Below, piece after piece: positions 21,777-36,697 of a stretch of 64,000 nucleotides of DNA; position 1 is the stretch's first letter, and the number at the start of each line of letters is the position of its first letter. Position numbers and translations under genes: made by a program. The stretch comes from Neurospora tetraspora (Eukaryota > Ascomycota > Sordariomycetes > Sordariales > Sordariaceae), in assembly GCF_033439725.1 (NCBI RefSeq), contig NW_026944388.1, positions 1,674,001 to 1,738,000 on the forward strand, given 5' to 3'. Under the pieces are notes generated by a model. That model had not been told where the DNA came from and ran no database searches. It saw only the letters and a program-made list of their open reading frames with translations.

Positions 21777-22789
21777 GAATTTACAGTACAATCTAGTACC
21801 CTACAACCCAATAAGCTAACAATTATACTACTTTTAGGGTAGTAACCGTACTAGAACCGTACTAAGGTAACCGCATTAGTACTTAACTAGCCGTATTTAT
21901 CGTTATTAACTGTCTTCGGTATAATTCATACTTATAAATGCCTAAAAATCTACACTGCTTTCAAAAAGAAGGGTTAACCTTATTAAAATTATCAATATTA
22001 TTCGTAATATTATAATAAAAGTAAATAATACCAATAATCGACTAAATAACCAAATATTATTAAAATAAACTCCTAAGACCTCTAATAGCATCTCGAGGGT
22101 ATCGATTTGTCCTAACTTTATACCTAACCCCCTACTCTAAGTTTAATAAATAAAAATACACTATTAGAGCCTATCTAAAATATCTTTAACGACCCGGTGC
22201 CTGCTAATTGTAATAATAATATACCGCTACCCTTCCCCTCTATAATTATTATACTAAACTAACCAATTTAAAAACCGGTACCTAATCCTCCCACTAACTA
22301 AATTACTGCTATATAAAATATTCCTCCGTTAGCTTAATTAATAATTAAAGGGAAGCGGAAGGCACTAACTAAGCTAACGAACAAAAAGGCCCCCAAGAAA
22401 CTTAAAGCACCGGTAAAAAAAAGGCGGAGCCTATATTCGATAGTACTAAATCTATAAAATTCAATACTAAGAAGACTACCCTCTTCATAACGTAGGTACT
22501 ATTTTATACTAGAGAAGGCTAATTCAATAGTAAATACTAAAAAGATTATTCTAAAGTATAGAATTACTTTATTTCTATATATAAAGAAATATAGCCGGGG
22601 TAGCAATAAAATTTAATTCGTATTAAAATAAATATAATATTAAATAGCAGCGGTATATTATATAGTAATCCCTCTTTACCAAATATTCTAATACTAGTAT
22701 CGATAACGATATAAAGTTACTTATTATCTCAAACGAATATTAAGAGAATTTTATTAAGTACTATAGTATTAAAACGTACAATATTAATT

Positions 22790-23510
22790 AAACTCGCCGC
22801 CAACCCTTTGGTAACATTAAAATATATAAGGGAGTGTTCTTTAAATCGAAGGGTACCGGTCTAAATATTACTAAACTGGGTAAAATATAGTACAAAGAAA
22901 AATTTAAAGCCGGAATTAATAACGAACTCGAAAATAAATTAAACAGGGATTTACTTAAAGAGGACAATATCGAAATAGTCGAGGTAGGGGAAAAAGCAGG
23001 GCAAATTAATAATAACGAAGGTAACGAAAATAAAGAAGCTAATAAGGAAAATAATAGCGGTAACGAATCTAAACCTTCTATAACCTCGAAATAAATCGCA
23101 ATATTACAGGCAATAACGAGGGAGACCGCAATTTAACTAACAATTTAATTAACAAATCAAATTAGCAATACCTTAATAATAATATAAAAATATCGTCTTA
23201 ATATTAATCCGAATAAAATTCTTACTAACTAAACGGTCGCGCTCGTAAATATAAAGGGGGGTAAAAGAGGTAAGAAGAAGTTTAATATAATAATATTAAA
23301 TAATTCAATAAAAAAGGCAGCGACTACTCTCTAAATTCCTAAACTTCCTAATACGGCGGATATTAATATCGTAATAAATAATTTATAAGCGCAATTTACT
23401 AACGAAATAACAAAAATAACAATAATAGTGTATATCAATCAATCATCTAATAAATAATCCGCTAATTACAATAATATAAATAAGGTTAAATAAAGGTATA
23501 AAAGCTACGT
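22790..23510 (+). pseudogene. Eroded second open frame of the Harbinger-type element
   Basis: A plus-strand frame shows protein-like stretches with charged, ordered composition: VFFKSKGTGLNITKLGK, YKEKFKAGINNELENKLNRD, LLKEDNIEIVEVGEKAGQ, then KGGKRGKKKFNI. Several TAG/TAA codons interrupt it, at places where TGG or CAG/CAA would be expected before RIP. It converges on the transposase relic. PIF/Harbinger elements usually encode a second, Myb/SANT-like DNA-binding protein; this frame could be its remnant, but I do not see a clear SANT motif, so the identity is inference from position. Confidence 0.45.
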
Positions 23511-23959
23511 ATATAAATAACTAAAAATAAAGGATTTAAAAAAAAGGGATTATAAATTAAAAATCTAATAAGTTTACTACAAATTATACGAATAAATACA
23601 ATGATTTCAATTTTATATAAAATTTCTATATATATTACTCGATTTTATATACCTCTATACACATTATTTAATTTTATATAATTCTAATTATAATATTCAA
23701 TTTACTCTAATTATTCAATTTTACATAACTCCAATTATAATATTCGATTTTATATACTAAAATCCCATTTCACCTCCCTTCCTCTCCCCTCCTCTCCTCC
23801 TCTCTCTACTATCGTCAATAAATATTTTACTATTATTTATTTATTAACCATACCGCATTATAATGAATATTATTAAAATAAATACCCTTTATTACCTCCT
23901 TCGTTCGCCGGCGTACTATTCTTATTATCTTCTCTTCAATTTATATTAATATTCTCGCC

Positions 23960-24708
23960 TCTTTTTTCAAATACGCTACAATAAAATTATAAAGCCCGGT
24001 TACTATATATACAATTTAAACCTACTTCTTTATAAATTATTCAATAAGCGCGATCCATACAATCTTCCACCTTCTTTTTACAAAACCGAAAACTTATTCG
24101 ACAACAATATAAATAAAAAAATAACGTAAATTATATAGTTCTTTCGCTATCTCTAGGGGTTTATCTATATTTCTCCAATTTTATAAATAGTATTTAATAT
24201 TTAAGTAAAGAATTACAATCCCTAATCTAATACCAAACCCCGCATTAATTACGTAATATTATAACTATAATATTCAAAAAAACCTCCAGAAAATATAAAT
24301 ATACAACAAAGCATTATTTAATAACCCCTCCGCGCCCGCTAATATATATATAAAAGTATAATCGAACTTTACTATAGTAAATATATTCTATATTAAATTG
24401 CCCTTTCGGTTACAATACCGCTTCTAATACCGCATCGGTATATAAGCAGCTACGTAAGTCCCATCGATAATACTGATACAACTATTAAAAGTATTAAAGG
24501 TCGGGTCCAATTCGATTTCAAAATCTAAATAATTATTATCTAGTAATCGTATATATTTTTAATAAAGTACAATTAATTTAGGTAAGAGGTTTTTAATGAT
24601 AGCGCTTATAATACTCTAACTAATCTAGAATTTATATACTATAACTTGCTAGGACTCGGTATATACTAGGATATATAATATTACTATTACTTTCTAATAT
24701 ACAGTCTA
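23960..24708 (-). pseudogene. PIF/Harbinger (DDE_Tnp_4) transposase relic
   Basis: Reading the minus strand from about 24700 downward, conserved blocks appear in the right order: YKFQISQSIISAIIKNLLP, CISIIDGTYVAAYIP (first catalytic Asp, near 24450), KFDYTFIYILAGAEG, INAGFGIRLG (second catalytic position, now Asn), LYNLRYFFIYIVVE and VFGFVKRRWKIV (catalytic Glu region, near 24075). The spacing and motifs are those of DDE_Tnp_4 nucleases. In-frame stops and Asp-to-Asn change are of the G-to-A/C-to-T kind left by RIP, so the gene is dead. Its 5' part is separated from the rest by the LTR retrotransposon at 24709; likely upstream coding remnants continue beyond 35984. Confidence 0.8.
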
Positions 24709-24713
24709 GTATT

Positions 24714-25071
24714 TGTTACGCGAAGCGATGCTTTATAAGTGATACTAATATAGAATGATAAAGTAAGTAATTGGTTATTGGATAGAGTAATAGTGTGTAA
24801 CGGTTGACGATAATCTTATTAAAGGAAGTTAAAGACAAGTATTATCGAGAGCTTTAACCTAGGACTTCGTATACAACTTTATAGAGTATAAGTAAAATAG
24901 ATATTAGGTTAATATAATATAAATTAATAATCTAATTAATTTTAACGGAAGTTAATAGGGAGAGTACTCTTATATAATATATCCTACTCGACAAAATAAT
25001 CCTACGCTTAATAGAGCATATGCCAAAATAGAGTAGGGTATTTAAATACCTACTTAGAATATCTTATAATA
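24714..25071 (-). repeat. LTR (3' LTR of the Gypsy element)
   Basis: 358 bp, aligned end to end with 35621-35978 without length change. Ends read TGTTA...TAATA, i.e. a short inverted TG..CA-type terminus altered by transitions. Confidence 0.92.
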
Positions 25072-28000
25072 TCTCCCCCTTGACGAAAGGAGAAGAGTGC
25101 TTATTATCTACTAAGACTATTATTAAACATAAAATAAAAAATAAGAACTATTACTTTACTTACTATTAATTAACCATCCTTTTTATATCCTATATAACCT
25201 TTGACTACCAATAATTATTTCCAATAATTAAAATATTTTAATACGAAAATTGAAAAATAGTAAATAATTAGCGTAAATAGTAAGGACGGAGGAAATCCCT
25301 AGTAGTAACTACAACGAAACGAACGAGTATTAACATTATTATTATATTCGAAATTATTTTTATTAAATTTAAAAAGATTTTAATATGTACGCTTACGACT
25401 AAGCGGGGAATTATCTTACCTTTAATCCTCTATAATATTATTAAAATACGGAAAGTAAATAGTCGGTATAGTATCGAAGCGACTAGTAGAATAGGTAATT
25501 ATAGTACCGAATTTATCCAATATATTAATAAAGTTAAGCGTACTACGAAGTGATATATTATTAGAACGAACGATACAAAAAGGAGTAATATTAAGTATAA
25601 TATTAATATAGCGTATATATATAGTAAATACTAATAAAAAATATAGCGGATACAAAATTTTTAAAATTTAATAAATTTTCAGCGTATATCCAATAATTCT
25701 ACTTTTAATTACTCTATTACTTTTCTTTAATAGAGGTTAGAGTTTTTTAAAAGACGCTTATATTTTTTAAGGGCGGTAGCGACAACGTTAAGAATAGTAT
25801 CTAAATTACTTATTATAGTAGTAAATGGGACTTCCTTAACGACTTCTACTTTACGAATAACTTCGACCTTACGTATAGGAAATTTATTTATAGCAAATTT
25901 AATTAGGGCTACTTAAGCGTAATATAAGTAACTTAGGCAACTTAATAAATTATTTATTTATTTGGATAGATCAGTATTATAATTAAAGTATTAGATAGTT
26001 AGTAAGGTAGTTTTTAATAGGATTTTATTAATAAAGGCGGGGTTATTATTACTATACTTCTTTAGAGCGCTATTAAAAGCGCCTTTAATACTACATACTA
26101 ATTTGCTCTATGAAAAGCTATATACACTCGTAAATTCCCTCTTATAATTATTAATATCCGTTATATATATTTTAATAACCTTTTCAATATTTGTACGCAA
26201 ATAATAATTAATCTTAATATTTAAATCCTTATAATCTTTATTAAATATATTAATTACGTTCTCAAGGGATAGGTAGGATTTGCCCTTACTATTAGCTTCG
26301 TTATGCATATTAATATTACTACGCGATTGGATAATATACAGGGTAATTTTGCGCGCTTTTTTAAATATTACTTTAACGTTAGATTTATTAAAAAGGACAG
26401 TCGGGACAATTACTATAGGAATCGGACGCAAAATAACAATAGCGTTATTAACTAAGAAATCTAATTCGTATTATTCTTAAATTTTTAAAAAGTTATAGCC
26501 GTTAAAAGTAATAAAGCGGCCGATAGAATTAATAAACTTTAAAATAATATTATTAAAATAAATACAATATTAAATTATATACGAGGCGTAGCGAATTTCT
26601 TCTGTTTAGCTACAATAAAAGGTAAAGTTACTATAAATAATAGGAACGATCGGGATAAATTTAAAAGTTTTTTTCGAATACGAAAACTATATACGAATAT
26701 TAAAATAACTAAATAAAGTAGCAACCTAATCTTACTAATCGTTAAATTTACCGCTAAGAATAAAATCTTTAAGGATCGGCATTAATAATATAGCCGATAT
26801 AAAATAGTATAGATTATTATTTAAAGCCGGTAAAATTGCCTAGTCGAAGTTAATTTAAACGCCGGTATAATCGACCGTATTATAAAGGACCAATAGCAAT
26901 TAATTATTATAAAGTACAAAAAAGTAATTAATTATTATAAAGGGTATATAATAGCGGCCATCGTCGGCCTTCTTACTATTAACAACTAAAATGCCGTCTA
27001 ATATATAAGATTTAACGCTAGGATAATAATCGGATAAGTTGTAAGGGCCAATAAAGTTACGTAAGCCGGTAAAATAGTTAATAATACATTAAAAGCGAAT
27101 ATACTAAAAGAAATGGCGTAAATATTCGGTACTTATATTAATAATACAATTAGCAATAAAATCAGAGATTATAATATATAAATTATTAGTACTAAAATTA
27201 ATAAATTTATAGGCGTAGCTAATTATAATATAGCGATTAAAATACTATATTATAATTGCTAACCCTAGGAAACGCTAGTTTAATTCCAAAGTAAGCGAAG
27301 CTAGTAGGCATCCTATAATAGGGTACAAAAATTTATTAAAACTACTATTATTATTAATCTAATTATTAAAACTATTTATAAGCTCGTTATTAGAAAACGC
27401 TAAGGGTATTTCAACGTCCTTTATATTAACGAATAGTATAATAAGTAATAGGTAGAAGGATAGGTTTAGCGAATAAGGGGATTTGTAAGGATAGGGCAAG
27501 TTATAATAAGGTTAATAGAATAAAGAAGTTTTGGAAGAAAAGAAGGATTTTAAACTATATAAAAAGTTGTATATATACTAAGACTTCTCGACTCTACTCG
27601 AAATTATATTCCTAATTATTTACTAGGAGAGTTATTTATTCTATACGACTATACTTACTTAAATTTTATAAGTCTTACGTACTACCACTATTCTATTAAA
27701 ATAAAATAGAAAGAAGAACGATAAAACCGTAGAAATAATATAATATACTATAAACTAACGATATTAGTTAATAACTTTATTAAAACCGGGAGTTCAATTG
27801 AGCAATATCTTAGAAATCTTAATAAGCCAAAAGTAAAAATTGAAGAAAATAAAAACGAAGAAAATTTAATAAAAGAAATATTCGCTTCCTCTCCCCCATA
27901 TTATTGAAATTTCTTTTAGTATTCTTATTAAATTTAACTTACGGTCGCTTATTTTAATTACTAACGTACTAAATTATTTTCTTACGAATATTTCGGAACG

Positions 28001-31000
28001 GAAATTCTAACGGATATTTTATATTGACCTTTTTTACCTTCTCTTTCGAATTCATTATAAATTTAGTATATAGTTCTTATATATTATCCTTATTTTAATA
28101 TCTAATTTGTTTAATAAGATACTTAATATCCAACGGACCCTAATTTCTAGCTACTAAATTTTCGATTTCCTATTCCTCTTAATCGTTAATTTTTATAGGT
28201 TTAGGAGACGGTATTTTGTAATTGAAAGGATCCGGACCTTGGGCGGGCTTATAAAAGTAAATTACCGAAATAATTGGATATATATATTAATTACCAGGTA
28301 GATTAAATTTATAAATTAGAGGGCTAACTTTTTTAAGAATTTTATAAAGGCTTATACGGTTTGCAAACTATTTTTTCTTTGAATTACCGGGTAAATAATA
28401 ACCTTTATTCAATTGTAAATAAATTTTATTTTTAACCTTAAAGGTAATTAGAGAATATTTAGCATTATAACGTTCCTTAATAATTATATTAGCTTTATCG
28501 ATAAGTTTTGCTATTTTAATTTAATACTTTTAATATAATAAAATTAATAATTCCGTAGTTAACGCCTCTTTTATATCTAGGACGAAAAGATTAAATATAG
28601 CCTAAAATTTAAACTTATATACTAATTCGTTAGATAATAGTCAAATTATAAATTAGATAATATTATTTAAATTATATTATAGAACTACTAATATTGATAT
28701 TTAAAAAAAAGTACTAGTAGCGTACTATATACGGATTATTATTTTTACTGTTTAGTTAATACGTTCCAATTATCCGTTAATTTAAGCGTAATAAATTGTA
28801 GAGAAAAGTAAATTAATAATTAAAACTTTGAAAATATTACGTTGAATACCGGAAACAAATTTAGGATTATAATTCTTAATAATAGTAATTAGTAAACCTT
28901 AATTATAATAATATAAAATTTAGAGCAAGACTTTAACCTATTTACGCACGCTATAAGTTGAGTAATTTACTAATAATAGTACTTCCTTACTAAATTTGTA
29001 ACTAATATTATATATTATATTAAATTTATTAAGATTAGGGATAAGTTATATAATATTAGCAGAATTAACAATTAGTATATCGGTAATAAAATTTATAATA
29101 ATTATATAAAATAGGCGCAAGAATATTCGAATAGGTAAAAGCTCGATAAGAATTAATTACCGATCGTATTAATTTTAACAGTATATTTCGTAGCATTTAA
29201 CATACTCCCAAACCATCTATATCTTACATTATATATAAAATTAAAATAAATCGTCTATTATCCTATTAATACCGAAATAATATTTTTATTGTATAATAAT
29301 TCTAGTATTTTCTATATATATAAGCGAAGGATATAAAGACGTCGTTCGTTTTAATAATCGATATAGTAAAGAAGATTATTTTCGAATAAGTAAGGATTAG
29401 CAGGCAAATTTGGGCGTTGGTTAGAATAATATATATAGATATAGCTTAGAGCGTTAGCCTTTTCGATTAATTAAAGAATTTTACTATATTTAAAATCGGA
29501 AGGGTATACCTTAATTAATTATTTTTAAAAAATTAAGAGCGATAATTAATAAAACGGCCCGAATATTTGGAGAAATATCCGCGTATAAAAAAAACAAGGC
29601 GGTAAAAGTTTCTAAATAATTAAAGTATGATTAAATATTAGTAAATTCGTCGGAAGTATTATTATTATTAATTAGCTCGGTAATAAATAATTTTAATAAG
29701 GTGTTAGGAATAATATTTAAAGGATTTAGGATATAGAAAATATTTAGATTGAATTATAATACTTAATTGGCAGCGTTAGTAAATTTGAGGTTAATTTTAA
29801 TTAAATTTATAATTTATAAAAAGGTATATTTAATAATACCGGCGGTAGAAGCATAATTAATAATATTATTTACGTGCTATTTATTAAATTATAGTATCTT
29901 CTTGAATTTCCGGAGGACCTAAATAATAATTACAATTTCTACTTCTATAGAATTATATTTCTTCTCGGTTAAGGTTATTAATTTTAATAGGAAGTAAATT
30001 AGTTTAATTATAGTTAGAGGAATTTTGTTTATACTAGGGATGTATTTACTATTCTATAGGTATTTGAATTAGAAAATGTAAATTCTATATATTATATTAC
30101 TAGCGTTAATTTTAATAAATAAAGCCTTACTTTTAATATAATAAAATATATATATTTAATTATACAAGTTTTCCTATATATTGCGAAAAGCTTCGATCTC
30201 TTCTTTAGTTAGTATAAATTTAACCTTTAATATATAAAGTCTTTTCGCTTACTTTATTACTTTTAATTATTAATTTTCTGATTCGCGTATTTGCTTCAAT
30301 AATTCGGTTTTCTTATAATTAAATAATTCTTCTTTAATAGTAAATTAAAGCATTCTTTATTTTAATTAATTAACTATTTTGAAGTAAATTTCGAGAGTAT
30401 CTAAGGTATCGGGAAAATTAAATTTCTAGAAGGCTTTAATACAATCTTTAGTACACTTACAACTTTTACCGTCGATAATATTACCGAATAGTTATATAGA
30501 GGGGTAAATTATAAAAGATTTATTAGTACTAATATAAATACAGTATTTATTAAGGAGGTTTATTATAATATTAATATATTTTAAATATTCTTCCTTAGTA
30601 TTATTGAAAATAACGATATTATTAATATAGGCGCGAACGAAGGAGTGGTAATTAAAGAAAAGTCGATTTATAAACTATTATATAAAGGCGGGCGATTTCT
30701 TAAAATTTATAAGTACAACGTTAAATTACTTAAAACTATGCAGGCTAATATTATTATCTTATTATAATATTTTATTAAAATAAGTAATTAATAGAAGAAA
30801 CCGGCGGCGTTAAAGATTAAAAAACTTTTTTTACCGACTATAGCGTTAATAATATCCTTTTAGTCGGGTAGCAAGTAAATATTCGGAATAATAATATTAT
30901 TTAATAACCGTAAATTAATAATTATACGATTTTTATTAATATTATTAATTTTCTATTATATAATAAATATAGGGTACGTAATAGGCGTAGGCTATAATAT

Positions 31001-34000
31001 AAACGCTATTTTACTTTGAACGTGTATTTTATTATATTCTTTATTGAGAAATTCGCGGTCTTTAATTTTAAGTAGGTAAATTTTAACGATTCTCTACTAA
31101 TTCTATTATTTTTCGACGAAACCGATATGTATTTTATTTTATTTCTTTATTAGAATAATTTTTCTATTTCTAAAAACGTTGATATATTTATTTAGGAGGC
31201 TTTTTAATTATTAGGCAAAATCGGAATTAATATTATAAATATTAATATTTACTTCGGAGGGGATAAAATTGATGTTATTATGCTTATTTAGTTTATAAGA
31301 CGGAACGTTAAAAACTTCTTTTCGAATAGTAATTTTCTTATCGTCCTTAGTAAACCTATCGATATATATAGTGTATTATTTAGGAGAGAAATTAGTTTAG
31401 ATTCTAGTAACTAGGTAAGCTACGTTTAATATATTAAAAAGTATAGTTTTTTTATTAACTTTGGGCGAGGGACGTATAATTATACCGATTCGAATATTTA
31501 CGGGAATAAAAAGGTTATTATTAGAATAATTAAGGTAAAGAATTATTTTATATATTTTATTGTCTATTGTAGTATTTAATAAATTATAGTATTCGGCGTA
31601 AAAACTGTAAGTAGGACGTTTAATTTAGTAGGATTGCTACTTATTAAATTGGGCATTATAATGTATTTAGAAAGTACTTAATTAATAAATTATAAGGACG
31701 GTGTTTTTTTTAGCGAATATTTTACTAATTAATATATTTTCTCCGGCTTCTTCTCTTTTAGAAAAGACTTCTCCTTGCACTTCTATACTAAAAATAAATT
31801 TAAAAGAGTAAAGAATAATATTGAAATCTATCTTTATATTATAGCGGTAAAGGAAGTTAGTTTTTAATAATATATTTAGGTTAAATTCTTCGATAATTAC
31901 AGCGGATTTTTGGAAATAGTTATTAATTATAATACCATTTACCTTTCCTTCTATATAGAAGTTAAATTCGGCGATAGTATTAATAACTATTTTCGAATTA
32001 ATTCCCTTTATAACGTTCAGCGGGATTAATAAATATTAAATATTAGGTAAAAACCTTTTAATAAACGTACGGCTTACTATAGTTGATAAATAATTAGAAT
32101 TAAAATATATAGTAATTGTAGGAGTATTGTAATTCGATTTAATATTTATTTATAAGTAGGAAGTAATTTTCTTTAAATTTAGTTCTCCGTTTTGTAAAGC
32201 GATGTCCGGAATAGCTTCGATTATTTACCTTTTTGTAAAGGCGAATAAATAATATTAACTTTTATATCATACTTCTAATAATTTAAATTTCCGTCCATCG
32301 GCTAATATTAATAATTTTAATGTAATATTTACTTCCTTTACTTTATTGACCCATTTAGCGTAGCCCGAAAACTCCCGGTAATTATTATTCGATTTTTAAA
32401 CGAAGGATTAGACGATTTACTAAATATTTGAATTAATTCTAAGCGTTTAGGAATCGTTGCAAAATTAAAATTAGATAATAAATTTAACAATAAGGGTGTA
32501 ACGTAGTTGTCGAAGTCGGTACTTTTAATAGGAATAGCGTTAATAATAATAATTAGAATTAATGAAAATAAAATCAGTAAAACGGAAAATTATAGAATAT
32601 TGGAAGATATAATATTAAGGGGAGTTAAAAAACCGGTAAAATAAGTAGAAGATTTATTATTATATTTAACGGTGGAAGTATTTATATTAAATTTAATTAT
32701 TTTTTCTTCGAAGTTACTTATGAAGTAGTAATTTTCGTTCTATAGGTAGTGAATTTTATTATCAGCGTTGGAATTATTCGTAAAAACGATCGCGGAGTTA
32801 ATGTAGGTATAACGATTATCCCTAGAATAATAATACTTTTCGAATTTTTTACCCTAACGACGGTTACAATTATTATTATTACCTAAATAGTTATTATTAT
32901 ATTTATTAAATTTATCGCCAAATTTCTTAAATCCTCCGCTATCGAAATAAGGTTTTGTACTACCCTTATCGGTAAAATTATTATTATTAGGCTAAAAGTT
33001 TCTTTTAAAGAAAAGTTTATTACTATTTTTATTTCCTTAAAAATTAGAATAAACGGTTATTATAACGTTATTTTCCGTTATATTATTAATATTATCAGTA
33101 GCGAAATAGGCTAAACGCGGACTTTTAGTAAAATTTAAGAATTTACTACAAATAATTAAAACTTTTTCTTTAATATTATTAATATATTGACCGATAGAAT
33201 AACTTTTACTAAATTTAGTATAGTAAGACTTTAGTTTATAATATAAATTATTTTAAAGATGGGTGTAAAATTAAAAATTGGTATTATTACCTTATAAATA
33301 AGTATATTTGAATAATTCCGTAGAGAAATTGTGTAAAGTTTAGTCGCGTTTTTTATATATTCCGACGGAAAATTCATTTATATTGAATTATTGTTTTATT
33401 TAATTTAATTTAATATTGAAGACGTAATATAAAATATTAGTAGTATAGCGAAATTTATTATAAAGATTATTATACTTGGTATAAAATAAGGTATTAATTT
33501 ACTAAGAGAGTATAGTACTTCGTAATAATTATTGAAAGTTATTAATTATAATTTTGCGACGTTCGGCGTAAACGAATGAAATATTATTGATTATATTAGT
33601 AAATAAATAATAATTAATATAAACGTTTATTTTACCGTTAATGTAGATTCTTTACTTCTCTTTATCGTTAAGAGCGTTAGGGAAGAATACGCTAACGTTA
33701 AAGAGCTTTTATTAAATAGATTTATTATTAAGAATATTAACCGGCGTATTAGATTTCTTATTAAGAATAATATTACTATAAACCTTAAATTCCTTAAGGC
33801 GGTTATACAAATTTTCGAATATTTTACGGAGGGTAATATTATTTATTATAGTATTATTACTATTAGCTTTAACTGAATATTAGGAAGTATTAGAAAAAGC
33901 GTTAATAAAGTATATTAAAGGTTATAGAATATTCATAAATTAATTACCTTAGCGGAGAATTAAATATAATAAAGGAATTTAAATAGGAAGTGTCTGTACA

Positions 34001-35620
34001 TGGGGAGTTTAAATAGGAATTAGTTAAACCGAAGGAAATATATCCTGTTTTTAAATTTAACGAATCTAGCGGGCTTATTTAATTAAATAAATTCGCTAAT
34101 CAATTTAACAAAATTAATATTTTACTTCTTCTTTATTAGCGGAGGCTTTTTCTTATTCGGTAAATTCTTTAAGAATTATTTTTATAGTATGAGTAGAAAT
34201 ATAATAGCTGGTTAACGCAGGTAATATATTATAGCAGTTATAGGCGGGCTATTAATAAGCGTTATTGAAAAGGGGTAGACGGCTAATGTAATTAATCCGA
34301 AGGTTTTTTATTTAATTAATAAAATTAATAGTATTATACAAATCTTTAACGTTAATTATAATAATTTATTAGTAATATCAATAAGGCTTGCGGTACGCTA
34401 AAGCCGATTAATAATAGAATTATCGGTCTATTAAATAGGATTATATTGAGCGGCGGCTGGAGCGGGTAAGTTAAAACCGGGCTTTATATTATTTTAAATA
34501 AAGTATAAAGTATTTTAAAATGGATTAATAAAATAAATTAGGAATTTATTAATTATAATCGGTTCCGACTATATAAAAATTCGTTCTTATTATTACTTTT
34601 AAATAAATTTAATTAAAGTTTTCGCTTACGTTATATTAGTAAAGTATTTAGTAGTAAGATTAGTTACAAATTATTAGGTAAGATTAGTAATAATTTTAAT
34701 AATTAAATTAGTCCAGGAAATAATGGATTTAATAAGCGAGAGTGGACGAAAGGATTAAATGGGGTAAAAAAATTATTTTATTAGAATTAATAATAAAGAA
34801 GGAACAATAGGGATTTAAATAAGATTTACGAGAGGTAGTACGTTAATTATTCTAATAGTATTAAAAATTAGAAGCGACGGAGCCGTTAATATTAAGGGGA
34901 ATTAGTATATTAACAGTTATTTTAATAGTATTATTATTAATTTTCAATTTAATTATGTACTATTATTAATATCTTTTCCTAAATTAGGCGAAAACGCCGT
35001 CTCTTTCCTTAAGGAAAGGTTAAATTTAACGTCCTTTAAAAGGGTATTTAGTAATAAGGTTATAATATTTGCGTAGAATTTATTAAATTTCTTTATCAGC
35101 TATATTAATATCGACGATTTAACTTTTATTATAAATATTATTATTAATTTCGCTAGCTTAATCTTTTTAAATTTCAATTTCATTAGTCTCTATATTAAAG
35201 TAAAATTTAATAACTTTAATAAAAAGTTCGGCGGTTAGAAGGGTAAAACGTTCCTCGTAGTAAAGTTGGGGCTAGAATATTATAAATTTGAAAATTTAAC
35301 GTACTTCATATATTATATTATTATCCTAGAAGTTAAAAATCGTTTAGGGAGTAGCATTGCTATTTAATATTATAAAATTTAATTTTAAGACTTGAAGGGA
35401 TAATAAAAGAATTATAAAAAGGGGGCTTAAAATTAAGTAGGATAAGTAAATATTTGGTTTAAGAGGGTAAATTACATAAATAGTAATAAGTCTAATAAAT
35501 TATTATTAAGATAAACGAAACGAAGATAGAATTTCCCCCTTTACGAAAGGAAAAGACGAAAAAGGATATAAAGAATAAAGAATAATGAGGTTGGTTTGAA
35601 ATTGAATTATAAGTACTATT

Positions 35621-35978
35621 TATTATACGAAGCGATGTTTTATAAGTGATATTAATATAGAATCATAGAGTAAATAATTAATTATTAGATAGAATAATAA
35701 TGCGTAACGGTTGACGATAGTTTTATTAAAGGAAATTAAAGATAAGTATTATCGAAAGCCTTAACCTAGGGCCTCGCATACGACTTTATAAAGTATAAGT
35801 AAAATAAATATTAGGTTAATATAATATAAATTAATAATCTAGTCAATTTTGACGGAGGTTGATGAGGAGAGTACTCTTATATAATATATCCTATTCGATA
35901 GAGTAGTCCTACGCTCAACAAAGTATATGCCAAGATAGAGTAGGGCATTTAGGCACCTGCCTAGAATATCTCATAATA
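35621..35978 (-). repeat. LTR (5' LTR of the Gypsy element)
   Basis: 358 bp, same orientation as the other LTR. About 50 mismatches between the pair by eye, one clear transversion. Confidence 0.92.
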
Positions 35979-36697
35979 GTATTTAATTACCTCTATATTA
36001 TACCTTTAAAGCTAACTAATTAGGGTATTAAAAATATATTAATCTATATAAAAGAAGCATTTAAATTAGGTCTCAAAACTATAATAAATAATATCAACCA
36101 ACTCTCTAACATACTCTAGGCTACCTAGGTATATAGGGGTAGGCGGCTTGCAGTCACCCTTTATTTTCTTAGTAGCTAAGAGAATATAAATAGCGCTCGC
36201 TATAGCGGCGGCAAAAGCAACTCGGTTAGTACTATTTATATCGATTTTATAATAGGATTTAAATAATTAATTTATATAAAAATCATAGCAAGTAATTATT
36301 TCTAATATTCTATAACGAAATATCCTAAAATACAATAGAACCTTATCTATACCCCGTAACCGTATTAATTCAATTAAATTTTCATCTTTTTATATTATCT
36401 ATAATCGATAAACACTTCGAATATTCTATATAAGCTTTACGAGAGTAGTTTGGAGACTCTTATAAATTCTAGTAGCAAGTAGGACTATAGAGGCCTTAAC
36501 ACCATAAAAAGTAGAGATATCTAACCTAAATTGGAAGGTCTGACGGCGATCTATCAGCTTATATTAGCGCGGTACGAAATTTAGCACCCTAGTTCGTACA
36601 GAAACTATCTAGAACTACAAATAGCGTAAAAACGCTACCAAATCTATTCTAATCTATTCGATAAATCAAACTTGGCACCCAGAAAGCCAACAAAACC

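Larger units (their letters stand above)
24714..35978 (-). mobile_element. Ty3/Gypsy LTR retrotransposon, RIP-degraded fossil
   Basis: An 11,265-bp element with two 358-bp direct LTRs and a 5-bp target duplication (gtatt at 24709-24713 and 35979-35983). A polypurine tract (AAGGGGGAGA on the minus strand) abuts the left LTR, so the element reads on the minus strand, with its 5' LTR on the right. On that strand a reverse-transcriptase catalytic-core region is recognisable near 30.6 kb, and an integrase C-terminal tail of the GPY type near 28.2-28.5 kb. RT before integrase is the Ty3/Gypsy order. The gag region should lie at about 32.5-35 kb. About 3 kb between the integrase end and the 3' LTR is not explained by gag-pol. 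The LTRs differ at roughly one position in seven, nearly all transitions, so divergence reflects RIP and cannot date the insertion. Heavily broken throughout. Confidence 0.88.
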
